Below are positions 31,397 to 41,924 of a stretch of DNA of 64,000 nt, one piece after another. A model generated the notes under the pieces. That model ran no database searches. It saw nothing but the letters and a program-made list of their open reading frames with translations, and was not told where the DNA came from. This stretch comes from an uncultured PS1 clade bacterium (GTDB lineage: Bacteria > Pseudomonadota > Alphaproteobacteria > MED-G09): NCBI GenBank assembly GCA_902626605.1, contig CACOFZ010000003.1:87201-151200 (forward strand), given 5' to 3'. Each line of letters begins with the position of its first letter. The stretch's first letter is position 1. The position numbers and the translations under genes are program-made.

Positions 31397-32388
31397 TAAT
31401 TACCTTTTTCAATAAAATCCAAAGTGTAAGCATCTCTCCAGTTGAGATCTTTATCATAAACACCATTTTCAGACATTATATTGAAAAAATTCATCCATTT
31501 TTCTTCTGACATTTTACCAATATCATTTCCAAGGGATGCTTCATTAGATATCATATTATATTCTCTAATTTTGCTAATAGCTTGGAACAAGACTTCTTCG
31601 GTCATTTCACTATTTTCGCTTAATATCAATTTATTCCCTAAAGTTGGATCTCCATAAATATAATCAATCCAACCTTCAATACTTGCATCAACAAAATCTT
31701 GAACAATTTTTGGATCTTTTACTATCATAGAATTGGAGGCCAGTATCATTGCCCCATAACTTGGATAACCATAATCAGCCATTAGAAAAACTTTTGGTTT
31801 TTTCCCAGTTACTTGTTCAAAAAGATAAGGCTCAGACGTTAAGTAGCCTTGCTGAATAGATGAGGTATCTCTCAAAAAAGGGGCCAAACTAATAGTTTTT
31901 TTTCGAATTTGATTATCTTTAAAACTATATTTAGATTTTAACCATAACCAAAATCCTCCAATGCTTGCATCTGCAATCATGATAGGAAGGCCCATAATAT
32001 CTTCGATATTCTCTACATTATTACTTGCATGAGTCATAATTATTTGAGGATCTTTTTGGAAAACAGCCATCACAGCCTTACCCGGAATATTATTAACGAC
32101 CATATTCATTGGAATAAAGCTATTTGAGCCCATTCCAAAATCAATTGAATTTGATGCTAATAACCTTGGAATGTTTATATTTGCATTACCCTGAATAATT
32201 TTTACATCTAAGCCCTTTTTTAAATATTTTCCAGAGGCTAAAGCTTGATAGAAACCACCCTGCTCTGCCTGAGCTTTCCAATCAGTTGCAAAAGTAATTT
32301 TTAATAAACCATTATTACTCTCTTTATCTTTATCCTCTGAGCAAGAAGACAAAAAAATTATAAAAATTATGAAATAAATTTTTTTCAT
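31396..32388 (-). CDS. ABC transporter substrate-binding lipoprotein (NMT1/ThiY-like)
   Basis: Lipobox IFLSSCS; TDWKAQAEQGGFYQALASGKYLKKGLDVKI. Confidence 0.83.
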   Translation of the reverse strand: MKKIYFIIFIIFLSSCSEDKDKESNNGLLKITFATDWKAQAEQGGFYQALASGKYLKKGLDVKIIQGNANINIPRLLASNSIDFGMGSNSFIPMNMVVNNIPGKAVMAVFQKDPQIIMTHASNNVENIEDIMGLPIMIADASIGGFWLWLKSKYSFKDNQIRKKTISLAPFLRDTSSIQQGYLTSEPYLFEQVTGKKPKVFLMADYGYPSYGAMILASNSMIVKDPKIVQDFVDASIEGWIDYIYGDPTLGNKLILSENSEMTEEVLFQAISKIREYNMISNEASLGNDIGKMSEEKWMNFFNIMSENGVYDKDLNWRDAYTLDFIEKGN

Positions 32389-32392
32389 TCAA

Positions 32393-33232
32393 TTATTCCT
32401 CTAAACCAATTAAAATAGTTGGTATATTTAATATTGGTTTCTTTAAAGTAGATACTAAAGTACCTTTTTTTCTTCCTTTTCTAATCTCAGAGAAGCTAAA
32501 ACCATCTTTTAATAGAGCATTATAACAATTATTATAATTGTCGGCATGCCAACCAATACCAAAATATTGAGAATTTTGTTTAATATCTTTTCCTTCGACT
32601 ACTTCTAATGTTACACCACCTAACCTAAAAAAAAGCATTCTACCAGCCCATTCCTTAAATGTTTTATCTAAGGCCAACCTAATTCTCAGTTTTCCTTCAA
32701 AAATACCTTTAATGGACTCAGGATCATCTGTTTGAATTACTAGTTGATTTACTTTGCTCACATTATTTTTTGAATATACTTTGTTATTTTGAAAATCTAT
32801 TTCATTGCTAATAAGGATATTCAAACTTTTGATATCGTTATCTAATATATTAAAAAAAGAAAATTTTATTTGAGACTTATTATTTCCTTCAAAATTACCG
32901 CTAATTTTGTCACTTAATTTTAGCTTATTTTTTACAAAATTATTATAATCACTCTCGAGATTATCAGAGGAAAAATTTATACCAAAAATACCCTCACCCT
33001 TATTCTTCAGAAAATTATTTATTGTTTCAGACCAAATACCAGAGCTCTTTGGAGAGATTAAACAAATATTTGTCTTATTTAATCCAAAACTTATTATATC
33101 AATACCAAGGTTTTTTGATTGGCCAGTAAAATTCGATTTTCTACCAAAAAAAATGGAAAATTTTCGAGATGTTTCCTCTAAATTTTTAGTTGCAAGAAAG
33201 ATATTTTGTACTCGAGTAAGCATTTTAAACAT
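32393..33232 (-). CDS. VOC-superfamily (glyoxalase-like) protein, likely two modules
   Basis: VQNIFLATKNLEETSRKFSIFFG start; second module VNQLVIQTDDPESIKGIFEGKLRIRLAL ... GGVTLEVVEG. Confidence 0.72.
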   Translation of the reverse strand: MFKMLTRVQNIFLATKNLEETSRKFSIFFGRKSNFTGQSKNLGIDIISFGLNKTNICLISPKSSGIWSETINNFLKNKGEGIFGINFSSDNLESDYNNFVKNKLKLSDKISGNFEGNNKSQIKFSFFNILDNDIKSLNILISNEIDFQNNKVYSKNNVSKVNQLVIQTDDPESIKGIFEGKLRIRLALDKTFKEWAGRMLFFRLGGVTLEVVEGKDIKQNSQYFGIGWHADNYNNCYNALLKDGFSFSEIRKGRKKGTLVSTLKKPILNIPTILIGLEE

Positions 33233-33302
33233 AATAATACATTAATTAAATTTATTAATGCTTTTTCTTTAATTAAAATAATGCAATTGCTAAAGTATAA
33301 TT

Positions 33303-34709
33303 ATGCATAATTCAGATATAAATAAATTTAAAAAAATTGTTGGTAGTAAAAATGTTATTACCGATAAAAAAGATATGGAAAAATATCTTAAAGAATGGAG
33401 GGGTATTTATACTGGAATTGCTGGAGCAATAATTAAGCCCAAATCAACTAAAGAAGTTTCAAATATACTTAAATACTCACATGAAAAAAATATTTCATGT
33501 ATTCCTCAAGGTGGGAATACAGGTCTTGTTGGTGGACAAATACCTTTTAATAAAAATCATGTAGTTATTAGTTTAGAAAGACTTTCTAAAATAAGAGAAA
33601 TTAATAATGTAAATCAAACAATTACAGTAGAGGCAGGTTTGATTCTTTATAATTTACAAAAAATATGTGAAGAAAATAATCTCCTTTTTCCATTGTCACT
33701 TGCATCTGAAGGGAGCTGCAGTGTTGGTGGAAATATTGCTACAAACGCCGGGGGAGTTGCTGTTCTCCATTATGGAAATACTAGAGAATTAGTAATGGGT
33801 CTCGAAATAGTTTTACCTGATGGATCTGTTGTTAATAATTTAAAAACACTCATTAAAGATAATACAGGCTATTCTTTAAAAGATTTATTTGTTGGGTCCG
33901 AAGGAACTCTAGGAGTTATAACAGCTGCAACATTAAAAGTTTTCCCAAAACCAAAGAAAATATATACAGCGCTAGTTTCGGTAAATTCCCCAAAAGAATC
34001 TATTAAAATTTTAAATTATATAAAAAATAATTTTTCGATCCCTCTAACCGCGTTTGAGTTAATGAATAATTTTTCTATAGAGCTCGTCAAAAGACATATA
34101 AATGATATTTTAATACCAATTAAAAAATTTAAATGGTTAATATTAATTGAATTTTCTTCAAATGAAGGATCGAAGGATGAAGAAGATAAAATTGAAAATA
34201 TTCTTAATAAAATTTTAAATCAAAATCTTGCCAAAGATATTTTTATTGCACAATCTCTCAAGCAAAGTAAGAATATTTGGAATATAAGAGAAAGTATTTC
34301 GGAAGCCCAAAAAAAAGAAGGCGGTAGCATTAAAAATGATATATCAATTCCAATTGAAGATATAAGTAAATTCATTAATAGCGCTATTAAAATATCAAAT
34401 GAAGAAATACCTGGCTCAAGATGTGTAGTTTTCGGTCATATAGGCGATGGTAACATTCACTTCAATATATCTCAGCCAGTAAAAGCTAATAGAGATAAAT
34501 TCCTAAAAAAAGAGAAAAATTTAAGAAAAAAAATTATTAATCTTACCCTTGATCTAAAAGGGTCTATTAGCGCTGAACATGGTATTGGACTTGCAAGAAA
34601 AAATGACTTAAAAAAATATAAGAAAGAAGATGTCGAAATCTTTAAATCAATTAAAAGATCATTTGATCCAAAAAATATAATGAATCCTGGAAAAGTAATA
34701 GATATTTAA
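33303..34709 (+). CDS. FAD-binding oxidase (GlcD / D-2-hydroxyacid dehydrogenase family)
   Basis: PQGGNTGLVGGQIP; GSEGTLGVITAATLKV; HIGDGNIHFN; SAEHGIGLARK. Confidence 0.92.
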   Translation: MHNSDINKFKKIVGSKNVITDKKDMEKYLKEWRGIYTGIAGAIIKPKSTKEVSNILKYSHEKNISCIPQGGNTGLVGGQIPFNKNHVVISLERLSKIREINNVNQTITVEAGLILYNLQKICEENNLLFPLSLASEGSCSVGGNIATNAGGVAVLHYGNTRELVMGLEIVLPDGSVVNNLKTLIKDNTGYSLKDLFVGSEGTLGVITAATLKVFPKPKKIYTALVSVNSPKESIKILNYIKNNFSIPLTAFELMNNFSIELVKRHINDILIPIKKFKWLILIEFSSNEGSKDEEDKIENILNKILNQNLAKDIFIAQSLKQSKNIWNIRESISEAQKKEGGSIKNDISIPIEDISKFINSAIKISNEEIPGSRCVVFGHIGDGNIHFNISQPVKANRDKFLKKEKNLRKKIINLTLDLKGSISAEHGIGLARKNDLKKYKKEDVEIFKSIKRSFDPKNIMNPGKVIDI

Positions 34710-35203
34710 ATTGTATTTTTTATAGGAATTCCAGGTAAATACTTTGATTGTCTAATAGTTAATGAGGTTTTAACGCTTGCCACATTTGGTGCAGAAGTAA
34801 GCTCTTGTGTGAGAAAAATTTGAAAAGCAGATAAGTCAGGTGCAACACATTTTAATATAAAGTCTATTTCACCATTCAACATATGACACTCTCTTACATA
34901 ATCTAGTGAGTTAACTCTCTCCTCAAAAGCCCTTAAATCAGACTCAGCTTGATTATGTAAACCAACCATAGCAAAAACAGTAACTTGAAAGCCTAGTTTT
35001 TCTGATGATAAATCAGCATGATATCCTTTAATAAAGCCGTTTTCTTCTAATGATCTTACTCTTCTTAGGCATGGAGGAGCTGATAAATCAACTTTCTCAG
35101 CAAGATCAACATTTGTGATTCTGCCATTTTCCTGAAGTTTTTTTAAAATTTTTATATCAATATTATCTAAATTATCTCGTTTCATATAAATTATGTTATA
35201 CAT
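34706..35203 (-). CDS. Lrp/AsnC family transcriptional regulator (start possibly MKRDN, about 35185)
   Basis: NIDIKILKKLQENGRITNVDLAEKVDLSAPPCLRRVRSLEENGFIKGY HTH plus C-terminal RAM domain. Confidence 0.92.
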   Translation of the reverse strand: MYNIIYMKRDNLDNIDIKILKKLQENGRITNVDLAEKVDLSAPPCLRRVRSLEENGFIKGYHADLSSEKLGFQVTVFAMVGLHNQAESDLRAFEERVNSLDYVRECHMLNGEIDFILKCVAPDLSAFQIFLTQELTSAPNVASVKTSLTIRQSKYLPGIPIKNTI

Positions 35204-35207
35204 TGTC

Positions 35208-35229
35208 TAATAATCACGCAAGATTATTA
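35208..35229. promoter_or_regulatory. Short palindrome between Lrp-type regulator and ELM1 gene
   Basis: taataatc-acgcaa-gattatta, 8-bp perfect arms. Confidence 0.5.
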
Positions 35230-35243
35230 CAAGGAATTAATAA

Positions 35244-36176
35244 ATGACAGAAAAAAAATCTATAAATTGCTGGATTATTTCCTCAGGATTAATCGGTTGC
35301 GAAAATCAATGTATTGGTCTTGCTGAAGAGTTAAATTTTAACTATGAAATAAAAAAAATTAATCCTGGAAAAATTTTATCCATTACAGCACCGTTTGGTA
35401 TGCCGAGAAAAGTTAAAAACTTTATAGAGCCTTGGCCAAAATTTATCATTGGTGCGGGTAGAAAAACTGTACCCTATATGAAATATTTAAAATCTAAACT
35501 TAAAGGTGATATTTTTACTATATTCCTTCAAGATCCGAAAATTAAGACAAATAATTTTGATTTTGTATGGGCCCCTCTTCATGATGAAATAAAAGGAGCA
35601 AATACTTTTTCAACTTTACTGTCTCCTGGAAGGATATCTCAAGATTTAATAACTAAAGAAGTCACTAAATGGAGTGATAAATTTTCAACTCTCCCCAAAC
35701 CTTTTTTAACAATTTTAATAGGAGGTAAAACAAAGGCATTTAATTTTAATAAAGAAGAATGTTTTTATATCTTAGAAACAATATCTAGATCTATTCAGGA
35801 TGGTTGGACACCTCTAATTTCAATTTCTAGAAGAACTCCTAAATTTTTAAAAAATGAAATAAAAAATATTGTCAAAAATAAACCTCACTATTTTTATGAT
35901 AATAGTGGAGAGAATCCTTACTATGCATTTCTAGGGGTTTCAAATATAGCTTTAGTAACCCCTGACTCTGTAAATATGGTAAGCGAAACGATAACAGCTA
36001 ACCTATCAACCTATATTTTTGATCTAAAATGTAGATCAAAAAGAATTAATAAGTTTATAGCAAAATTAGAGGAAGAAAATTTTATAAAAAAGATTAATGG
36101 AAAAATTAACAAATTTCATTTTAAAAAAAGTAATGCCACTAGAGAAATAGCTGATCATTTAGCTAAATTAATATAA
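35244..36176 (+). CDS. Mitochondrial fission ELM1 family protein
   Basis: CWIISSGLIGCENQCIGLAEEL, FIIGAGRKTVPYM, LIGGKTKAF, TPDSVNMVSE. Confidence 0.85.
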   Translation: MTEKKSINCWIISSGLIGCENQCIGLAEELNFNYEIKKINPGKILSITAPFGMPRKVKNFIEPWPKFIIGAGRKTVPYMKYLKSKLKGDIFTIFLQDPKIKTNNFDFVWAPLHDEIKGANTFSTLLSPGRISQDLITKEVTKWSDKFSTLPKPFLTILIGGKTKAFNFNKEECFYILETISRSIQDGWTPLISISRRTPKFLKNEIKNIVKNKPHYFYDNSGENPYYAFLGVSNIALVTPDSVNMVSETITANLSTYIFDLKCRSKRINKFIAKLEEENFIKKINGKINKFHFKKSNATREIADHLAKLI

Positions 36177-36238
36177 ATTTATGTTGTTTTGAAAGATTAA
36201 GAATCTTTTATAATAAAAAAAAGTATGAAAGGAAAAAA

Positions 36239-37183
36239 ATGTCTAATATTAATCATTCTAAAGTACTAATTCTAGGTTCTGGACCAGCAGGTTATACAGC
36301 AGCTATTTATACCTCTAGAGCAATGCTAGAACCGGTCTTATTGACTGGAATTGAACCTGGGGGACAAATGACAATTACAACAGATGTTGAAAATTATCCT
36401 GGTTTTTCTGATGTTATTCAAGGTCCATGGTTAATGGAACAAATGCGTGATCAAGCTCAAAAAGTAGGCACAAAAATAATTCTAGATACTATAATTGATG
36501 TAGATTTATCTGTAAGACCGTTTGTTTTATCATCAGACTCTGAAAAAAAATATTCATGTGATGCTCTAATAATTTCAACTGGAGCTCAAGCACGTTGGCT
36601 TGGGCTTGAGTCAGAGGATAAATTTAAAGGTTATGGTGTATCTGCGTGTGCTACATGTGACGGATTTTTCTATAAAGATAAAAAAGTTATGGTTGTTGGT
36701 GGAGGAAATACTGCAGTAGAGGAAGCTTTATTTCTTACAAATTTTGCTTCTGAAGTAGTATTAGTTCATAGAAGAGATGAATTAAGAGCCGAAAAAATTC
36801 TTCAAAATAAACTTTTTAATCATCCAAAAATTTCAACAATCTGGGACTCTGAGGTTAAAGAAATAATTGGTGAAGAAAATCCTCCAAGCGTTAATAGTGT
36901 TTTACTAAAAAATGTAAAAAATAATAGTGAAAATAAGATAATGGTCGATGGGATCTTTATTGCTATTGGTCACAGTCCTTCATCATCAATTTTTAAAGAC
37001 AAATTAAAAATAAATAAAAATGGTTACATAATTACTGAGCCTGACTCAACTTTAACCTCTGTTGAAGGAGTATTTGCTGCTGGTGATGTTACAGATGAAA
37101 AATATAGGCAGGCAGTAACAGCTGCTGGTTTGGGATGTATGGCTGCTTTAGAGGCTGAAAGTTATCTATCTTCAAAAGAGTAA
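36239..37183 (+). CDS. trxB: Thioredoxin-disulfide reductase
   Basis: LGSGPAGYTAAIYTSRA; CATCDGFFYK redox motif; GGGNTAVEEA; AAGDVTDEKYRQAVTAAGLGCMAA. Confidence 0.95.
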   Translation: MSNINHSKVLILGSGPAGYTAAIYTSRAMLEPVLLTGIEPGGQMTITTDVENYPGFSDVIQGPWLMEQMRDQAQKVGTKIILDTIIDVDLSVRPFVLSSDSEKKYSCDALIISTGAQARWLGLESEDKFKGYGVSACATCDGFFYKDKKVMVVGGGNTAVEEALFLTNFASEVVLVHRRDELRAEKILQNKLFNHPKISTIWDSEVKEIIGEENPPSVNSVLLKNVKNNSENKIMVDGIFIAIGHSPSSSIFKDKLKINKNGYIITEPDSTLTSVEGVFAAGDVTDEKYRQAVTAAGLGCMAALEAESYLSSKE

Positions 37184-37186
37184 TAA

Positions 37187-37603
37187 CTATCTTAAAGTTT
37201 CAGATGGTGAATTTAAAATTTGACTTTCGAGATTGGGGCTAACCTCCTCAACATCTCTCATTTCAGAGTCAATTACCTCTCGAATATTTGGAATAGCCTC
37301 AGCTACATCTGAACCTGTCATCAAATTAATTTCTGATGTACTAAATTCATCAGTTTTATTTTGACCAAATAAAATTGATTGTAATTGTCGGTTTGGTTGC
37401 TGAGGATCAGGACGTATTTCTCCCTCGGCTGGAGGTCTAAGATTATATTCTGGAGGAACAATTAACGCTGGCTTTGTTAAAATTGTAAACTCATCTGGTG
37501 GTAGTTTATTTGTTCCTAAAACTTCTGCCAGCTCACTGCCACAACTAGACAAGAAAGAAATATTAAAAAAAATAAAAATAAAGCCAAAAAATCTTATAAA
37601 CAT
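37187..37603 (-). CDS. DUF3035-like lipoprotein
   Basis: Lipobox LSSC; PPDEFTILTKPALIVPPEYNLRPPAEGE. Confidence 0.82.
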   Translation of the reverse strand: MFIRFFGFIFIFFNISFLSSCGSELAEVLGTNKLPPDEFTILTKPALIVPPEYNLRPPAEGEIRPDPQQPNRQLQSILFGQNKTDEFSTSEINLMTGSDVAEAIPNIREVIDSEMRDVEEVSPNLESQILNSPSETLR

Positions 37604-37613
37604 TATTTCCCCA

Positions 37614-38102
37614 TTACTTATTTACAAAAGTTTCTCTACTAAGATCAACTAAAACCATCAAACCGCCTAGAACTATAGCAATATCAGCTATGTTAAATAC
37701 ATACCAGTAATAATCAAAAACATGAAGTGAAATAAAATCAATTACTTTACCATAAATAAGTCTATCAAAAATATTTCCTAAAGCTCCGCCAATCATAATA
37801 AATAAGGATATTCTTGTAAATTTTGAGGTTGATTTTGTTGACCAATAATAAAGGTAAAAAATAACTAAAATAGAGAGAATTGAGATAATCCAACGCTGCA
37901 TTTCGTTGCCATTTGATAAAATACCGAAACTTATACCAGGATTTAAAACTAATATGAAATCAAGAAATGGAGTTAGGTAAACTCTTCCTTTTGATCCTAA
38001 ATCATAATAATTAATTAAAAAATATTTACTAGAAAAGTCTAAAATAAAAATAAAAATTGATAATATTAAAAAACTATTATTTCTTAATTTTTTATTTATC
38101 AC
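37614..38102 (-). CDS. lspA: Signal peptidase II
   Basis: LNPGISFGIL; GGALGNIFDRLIYGKVIDFI; FNIADIAIVLGG catalytic Asp motifs. Confidence 0.93.
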   Translation of the reverse strand: MINKKLRNNSFLILSIFIFILDFSSKYFLINYYDLGSKGRVYLTPFLDFILVLNPGISFGILSNGNEMQRWIISILSILVIFYLYYWSTKSTSKFTRISLFIMIGGALGNIFDRLIYGKVIDFISLHVFDYYWYVFNIADIAIVLGGLMVLVDLSRETFVNK

Positions 38103-40935
38103 TAATTTCTCTCATAACATTTGCATCACGAATACTTAAATCTGGATAATCAGGATCTGTACCTACTTCAGGTAATATTTTCCATGACCTATTACACTTT
38201 TTTCCTTCTGCAATAGAGCATAAAACGGAAACTACATTATTCTCAGATAATCTAAATGCATTTTCTGGTCCTTCACCCTCTGAAATTTTTGCTTGAGATG
38301 TAATAAATATTTCAGCTAAATCAATATTTTTAAAAATCTTTAAATATTCATCATTCGATATGAATACATTTGGAAAAGCTTCTAGACTTGACCCTATTCT
38401 TTTTTCTTTTCTTTCCAATTCAATAGCGCCTGTCACAACCTTTCTTACAGAACGTATCTTTTCCCATTTTTCAAAGAGTTCGTTATTCAACCATTTATCA
38501 TTTGTTTCTAAAAAATCTAACTCATGAATACTCTTATCATGGTCAGGAAAACGAGACTGCAATACTTCCTCACAAGTAAAGCATAATATAGGAGAAAACC
38601 AACGAACAAGATAATTGAATAAAATATCTAAAACTGTTCTGGTAGATCTTCTTGATATGTTATTATAACTATCACAATAAAGGGAATCCTTTCTGATATC
38701 AAAATAAAATGACGAAAGATCTAAATTTGAAAAATTAAGAAGAGTTTGAAATACTACCTTAAGGTCATAATCATTATAACCTTTTTTAATTTTTTCATCG
38801 ATTACTTTTAGCTTATGAAGAATATATTTTTCCAGTTCAGGCATATCATCATATGAAACAATCTCCTTATTACTAAAATCGTGAAGGTTTCCCAATAGGA
38901 AACGAAATGTATTTCTTATTTTTCTATATGACTCTACATTTGCTTTCATTATTTCCTGACCAACTCTTAAATCTTCAGTAAAATCAGATGATACTACCCA
39001 TAATCTAACTACATCTGCTCCGTACTGATTAATGAGGTCATCAGGAAGAATAACATTTCCAATGGATTTTGACATTTTCCTTCCATCCTTATCCATCACA
39101 AATCCATGTGTCAAAACTTGTTCAAAAGGAGCAACACCTCTTGTTCCACATGACTCAAGCAATGATGACTGAAACCATCCTCGGTGTTGATCTGATCCCT
39201 CCAAATAAAGATTTGCTGGAGATGACAAATTCTCATCATTTTCTAAAACAAAAGCATGTGTTGAACCAGAGTCAAACCAAACATCCAGAATATCATTAAC
39301 TTTTTCCCAATCATTGGAGTTGTAATCATCACCTAAATACTCTGAAGAACTTTTACTAAACCAAGAGTCTGAACCATTTTCTCTGAACGAGTCTGCAATT
39401 CTTTTATTGACTTCTCTATCCCTTAAAGGCTCGCCAGTTTTTTTATTAACAAAAATTGATAAGGGAACACCCCAAGCCCTTTGCCTTGAAACAACCCAAT
39501 CAGGCCTTGATTCAACCATTGCTTTTATTCTGTTTTTTCCTTTTAAAGGTATCCATTTAACATCCTCAATAGCCTTGAGAGATTTTTTTCTTAATTCATT
39601 TGTTTCCATTGAGATAAACCATTGAGGGGTATTTCTGAAAATCAATGGAGATTTTGAACGCCAACTATGTGGGTACTGATGCCTCAGCTTTCCTTTTCCT
39701 AATAAATTATCCGATTTTATTAACTCAGAAATAACTGCGCCTGTAGCATCACCCAATGATCCATCATCATTATAAACTTTTTTACCAGCAAAAATCTTTA
39801 CATCTTCTAGATAATAACCTTCATCATCTAGGATGAAAGGTGGCTTGATACCATTTTTAATCGCAAGCTCGTAATCATCTTGACCGTGACTAGGAGCTAG
39901 ATGAACGAAACCTGTACCAGCATCTTCGGTTAAAAAATCACCCTCAAGCAATGGAACATCAAAATTATATCCGCTTTCCTTAAATGGATGGCTACAGATT
40001 AAACCTTCAAGAGATTTCAAAGATTTCAATAAATTTAATTTTATTTTAGCTGCTTTTTCAACATTTTCTTGCATAGCTGTATTTATAATTATTTTTTTAC
40101 CAATCGATGCTATGCTATCTTCTTCAATTGATGAAACTTCAAATAAACCATATTCAAATTGGGATGAAAATGCTATGGCTCTATTGGCTGGAATAGTCCA
40201 AGGAGTTGTTGTCCAAATTAAAATATTTGCATCACTTAATTCCTTATCACCATTTAAAATTGGAAAGCTTACCCATATCGTAGGAGATGCATGCTCAAGA
40301 TATTCGACTTCAGCTTCCGCCAATGCTGTTTTCTCCACAACAGACCACATCACGGGTTTTGAACCCATATATAGGTCTCCATTCATTAAAAACTTATGAA
40401 ACTCCTCAACAATAGCTGCCTCAGAAGAAAACTCCATTGTTGTGTATGGATTGTCCCAATTACCTAAGACACCTAATCTCATAAATTGTTCTTTTTGAAT
40501 ATTTATCCATTTTTTTGCAAAAGCCCTGCATTCGCCTCGAAAATCATTGATTGGTATATCTTCCTTTACCTTATTAGCTTCTCTGTATAATTCCTCAACC
40601 TTCCACTCAATAGGTAATCCATGACAATCCCAACCGGGTCTGTACTCTGCATCAAATCCCTGCATTTGCTTAGAACGAACAATAACATCTTTTAAGATTT
40701 TATTTAGGGCAGTTCCCATGTGTAAATTTCCATTTGCGTATGGTGGTCCGTCATGCAAAATGAATTTTTTTCTGCCTTTTGACATCTCTCTGATTTTAGA
40801 AAATAACTTTTCTTTGTTCCATTTTTCTAAAAAATTAGGCTCTTTTTCTGGAAGGCTTGCTCGCATAGGTAGATCTGTTTTTGGCAGTAACAAGGTGTCT
40901 CTATAGTCTATCTTATTTTCATTTTCTAAAGACAT
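38092..40935 (-). CDS. ileS: Isoleucine--tRNA ligase
   Basis: HDGPPYANGNLHMGTALNKILKD; DGRKMSKSIGN; WTTTPWTIPANRA. Confidence 0.96.
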   Translation of the reverse strand: MSLENENKIDYRDTLLLPKTDLPMRASLPEKEPNFLEKWNKEKLFSKIREMSKGRKKFILHDGPPYANGNLHMGTALNKILKDVIVRSKQMQGFDAEYRPGWDCHGLPIEWKVEELYREANKVKEDIPINDFRGECRAFAKKWINIQKEQFMRLGVLGNWDNPYTTMEFSSEAAIVEEFHKFLMNGDLYMGSKPVMWSVVEKTALAEAEVEYLEHASPTIWVSFPILNGDKELSDANILIWTTTPWTIPANRAIAFSSQFEYGLFEVSSIEEDSIASIGKKIIINTAMQENVEKAAKIKLNLLKSLKSLEGLICSHPFKESGYNFDVPLLEGDFLTEDAGTGFVHLAPSHGQDDYELAIKNGIKPPFILDDEGYYLEDVKIFAGKKVYNDDGSLGDATGAVISELIKSDNLLGKGKLRHQYPHSWRSKSPLIFRNTPQWFISMETNELRKKSLKAIEDVKWIPLKGKNRIKAMVESRPDWVVSRQRAWGVPLSIFVNKKTGEPLRDREVNKRIADSFRENGSDSWFSKSSSEYLGDDYNSNDWEKVNDILDVWFDSGSTHAFVLENDENLSSPANLYLEGSDQHRGWFQSSLLESCGTRGVAPFEQVLTHGFVMDKDGRKMSKSIGNVILPDDLINQYGADVVRLWVVSSDFTEDLRVGQEIMKANVESYRKIRNTFRFLLGNLHDFSNKEIVSYDDMPELEKYILHKLKVIDEKIKKGYNDYDLKVVFQTLLNFSNLDLSSFYFDIRKDSLYCDSYNNISRRSTRTVLDILFNYLVRWFSPILCFTCEEVLQSRFPDHDKSIHELDFLETNDKWLNNELFEKWEKIRSVRKVVTGAIELERKEKRIGSSLEAFPNVFISNDEYLKIFKNIDLAEIFITSQAKISEGEGPENAFRLSENNVVSVLCSIAEGKKCNRSWKILPEVGTDPDYPDLSIRDANVMREISDK

Positions 40936-40966
40936 AACTTTTCCATTTAAAGCTCAACTTTTAAAA

Positions 40967-41896
40967 TCATAAATTCAATAAATCTTTTGCTATATTTATA
41001 TCAAGCTGAATCTGTGATTTTAAAGATTCAAGACCATTAAATTTCTTTTCTTTTCTTATAAAGTCAACAAAAGAAATAATAATTTCTTTTCCATACAAAT
41101 TATCGGAAAAATTAAATAAATGCACTTCTAATATAGGTAGTGATTTTGTTTTATCGAAGGTAGGTCTTACGCCAAAATTTGCAATCCCATCATAGGTATC
41201 ATTATTATAATCAATTTTAACTGCATAAACTCCAAAATCGGGTTTTATAAGGTTATTCAATAAAATATTTGCAGTGGGAAATCCTATTTCTCTTCCCCTT
41301 TTATCACCTTCAATTACCTCACCTAAAATTTTCCAGTAATCACCAATAATTTTTTTCACTTTTTGAAAATTTAGTTCCTCTATTGCCTCTCTTATTTTAG
41401 ATGAAGAAATAGTTAGTTCCATGTTTTTAACCTGTTTAATGATAGTAAGATCAATATTAAATTCAGAACAAATTTTTGATAATATTTCAACATCCCCTTC
41501 CCTATTTTTACCAAACCTAAAATTATATCCAACAATAAGATGAGAAACACCAACTCTATTTTTAATTATTTTTTCAATAAATTCTCTAGGGGAAAGATTA
41601 GACATAAAATCATCAAATTTTAGTATACCTAAAAAATCTAGCTTAGTTTTTTCTAAAAGATGTGATCTTGTTTTTATGTCAGATAAAATAAAATCACCTA
41701 ATTTTGGATTAAAATAATTTCTTGGATGAGGATCAAAAATTAAAACACCTGATGGAATATTTTTCGAAATACTAATATCAATTACTTTTGAAATTATTTC
41801 TTTATGACCAAGATGAACTCCATCGAAATTACCTAGTGCATAAACACCACCTCTCGCAGATTTTAAATTATCATTTTTATCGATAAAAATTTTCAT
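40967..41896 (-). CDS. ribF: Bifunctional riboflavin kinase/FAD synthetase
   Basis: ALGNFDGVHLGHKEII; GEVIEGDKRGREIGFPTANI. Confidence 0.94.
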   Translation of the reverse strand: MKIFIDKNDNLKSARGGVYALGNFDGVHLGHKEIISKVIDISISKNIPSGVLIFDPHPRNYFNPKLGDFILSDIKTRSHLLEKTKLDFLGILKFDDFMSNLSPREFIEKIIKNRVGVSHLIVGYNFRFGKNREGDVEILSKICSEFNIDLTIIKQVKNMELTISSSKIREAIEELNFQKVKKIIGDYWKILGEVIEGDKRGREIGFPTANILLNNLIKPDFGVYAVKIDYNNDTYDGIANFGVRPTFDKTKSLPILEVHLFNFSDNLYGKEIIISFVDFIRKEKKFNGLESLKSQIQLDINIAKDLLNL

Positions 41897-41924
41897 AACC
41901 CTTAACCAAAGAAACTTCTAATGT

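Noticed and set aside
36192-36208. AAAGATT-AAG-AATCTTT hairpin between ELM1 and trxB
   Set aside because: Weak AT stem without a T-tract; likely chance.
40112-40399. 95-aa plus-strand ORF
   Set aside because: Antisense to the conserved ileS catalytic region.
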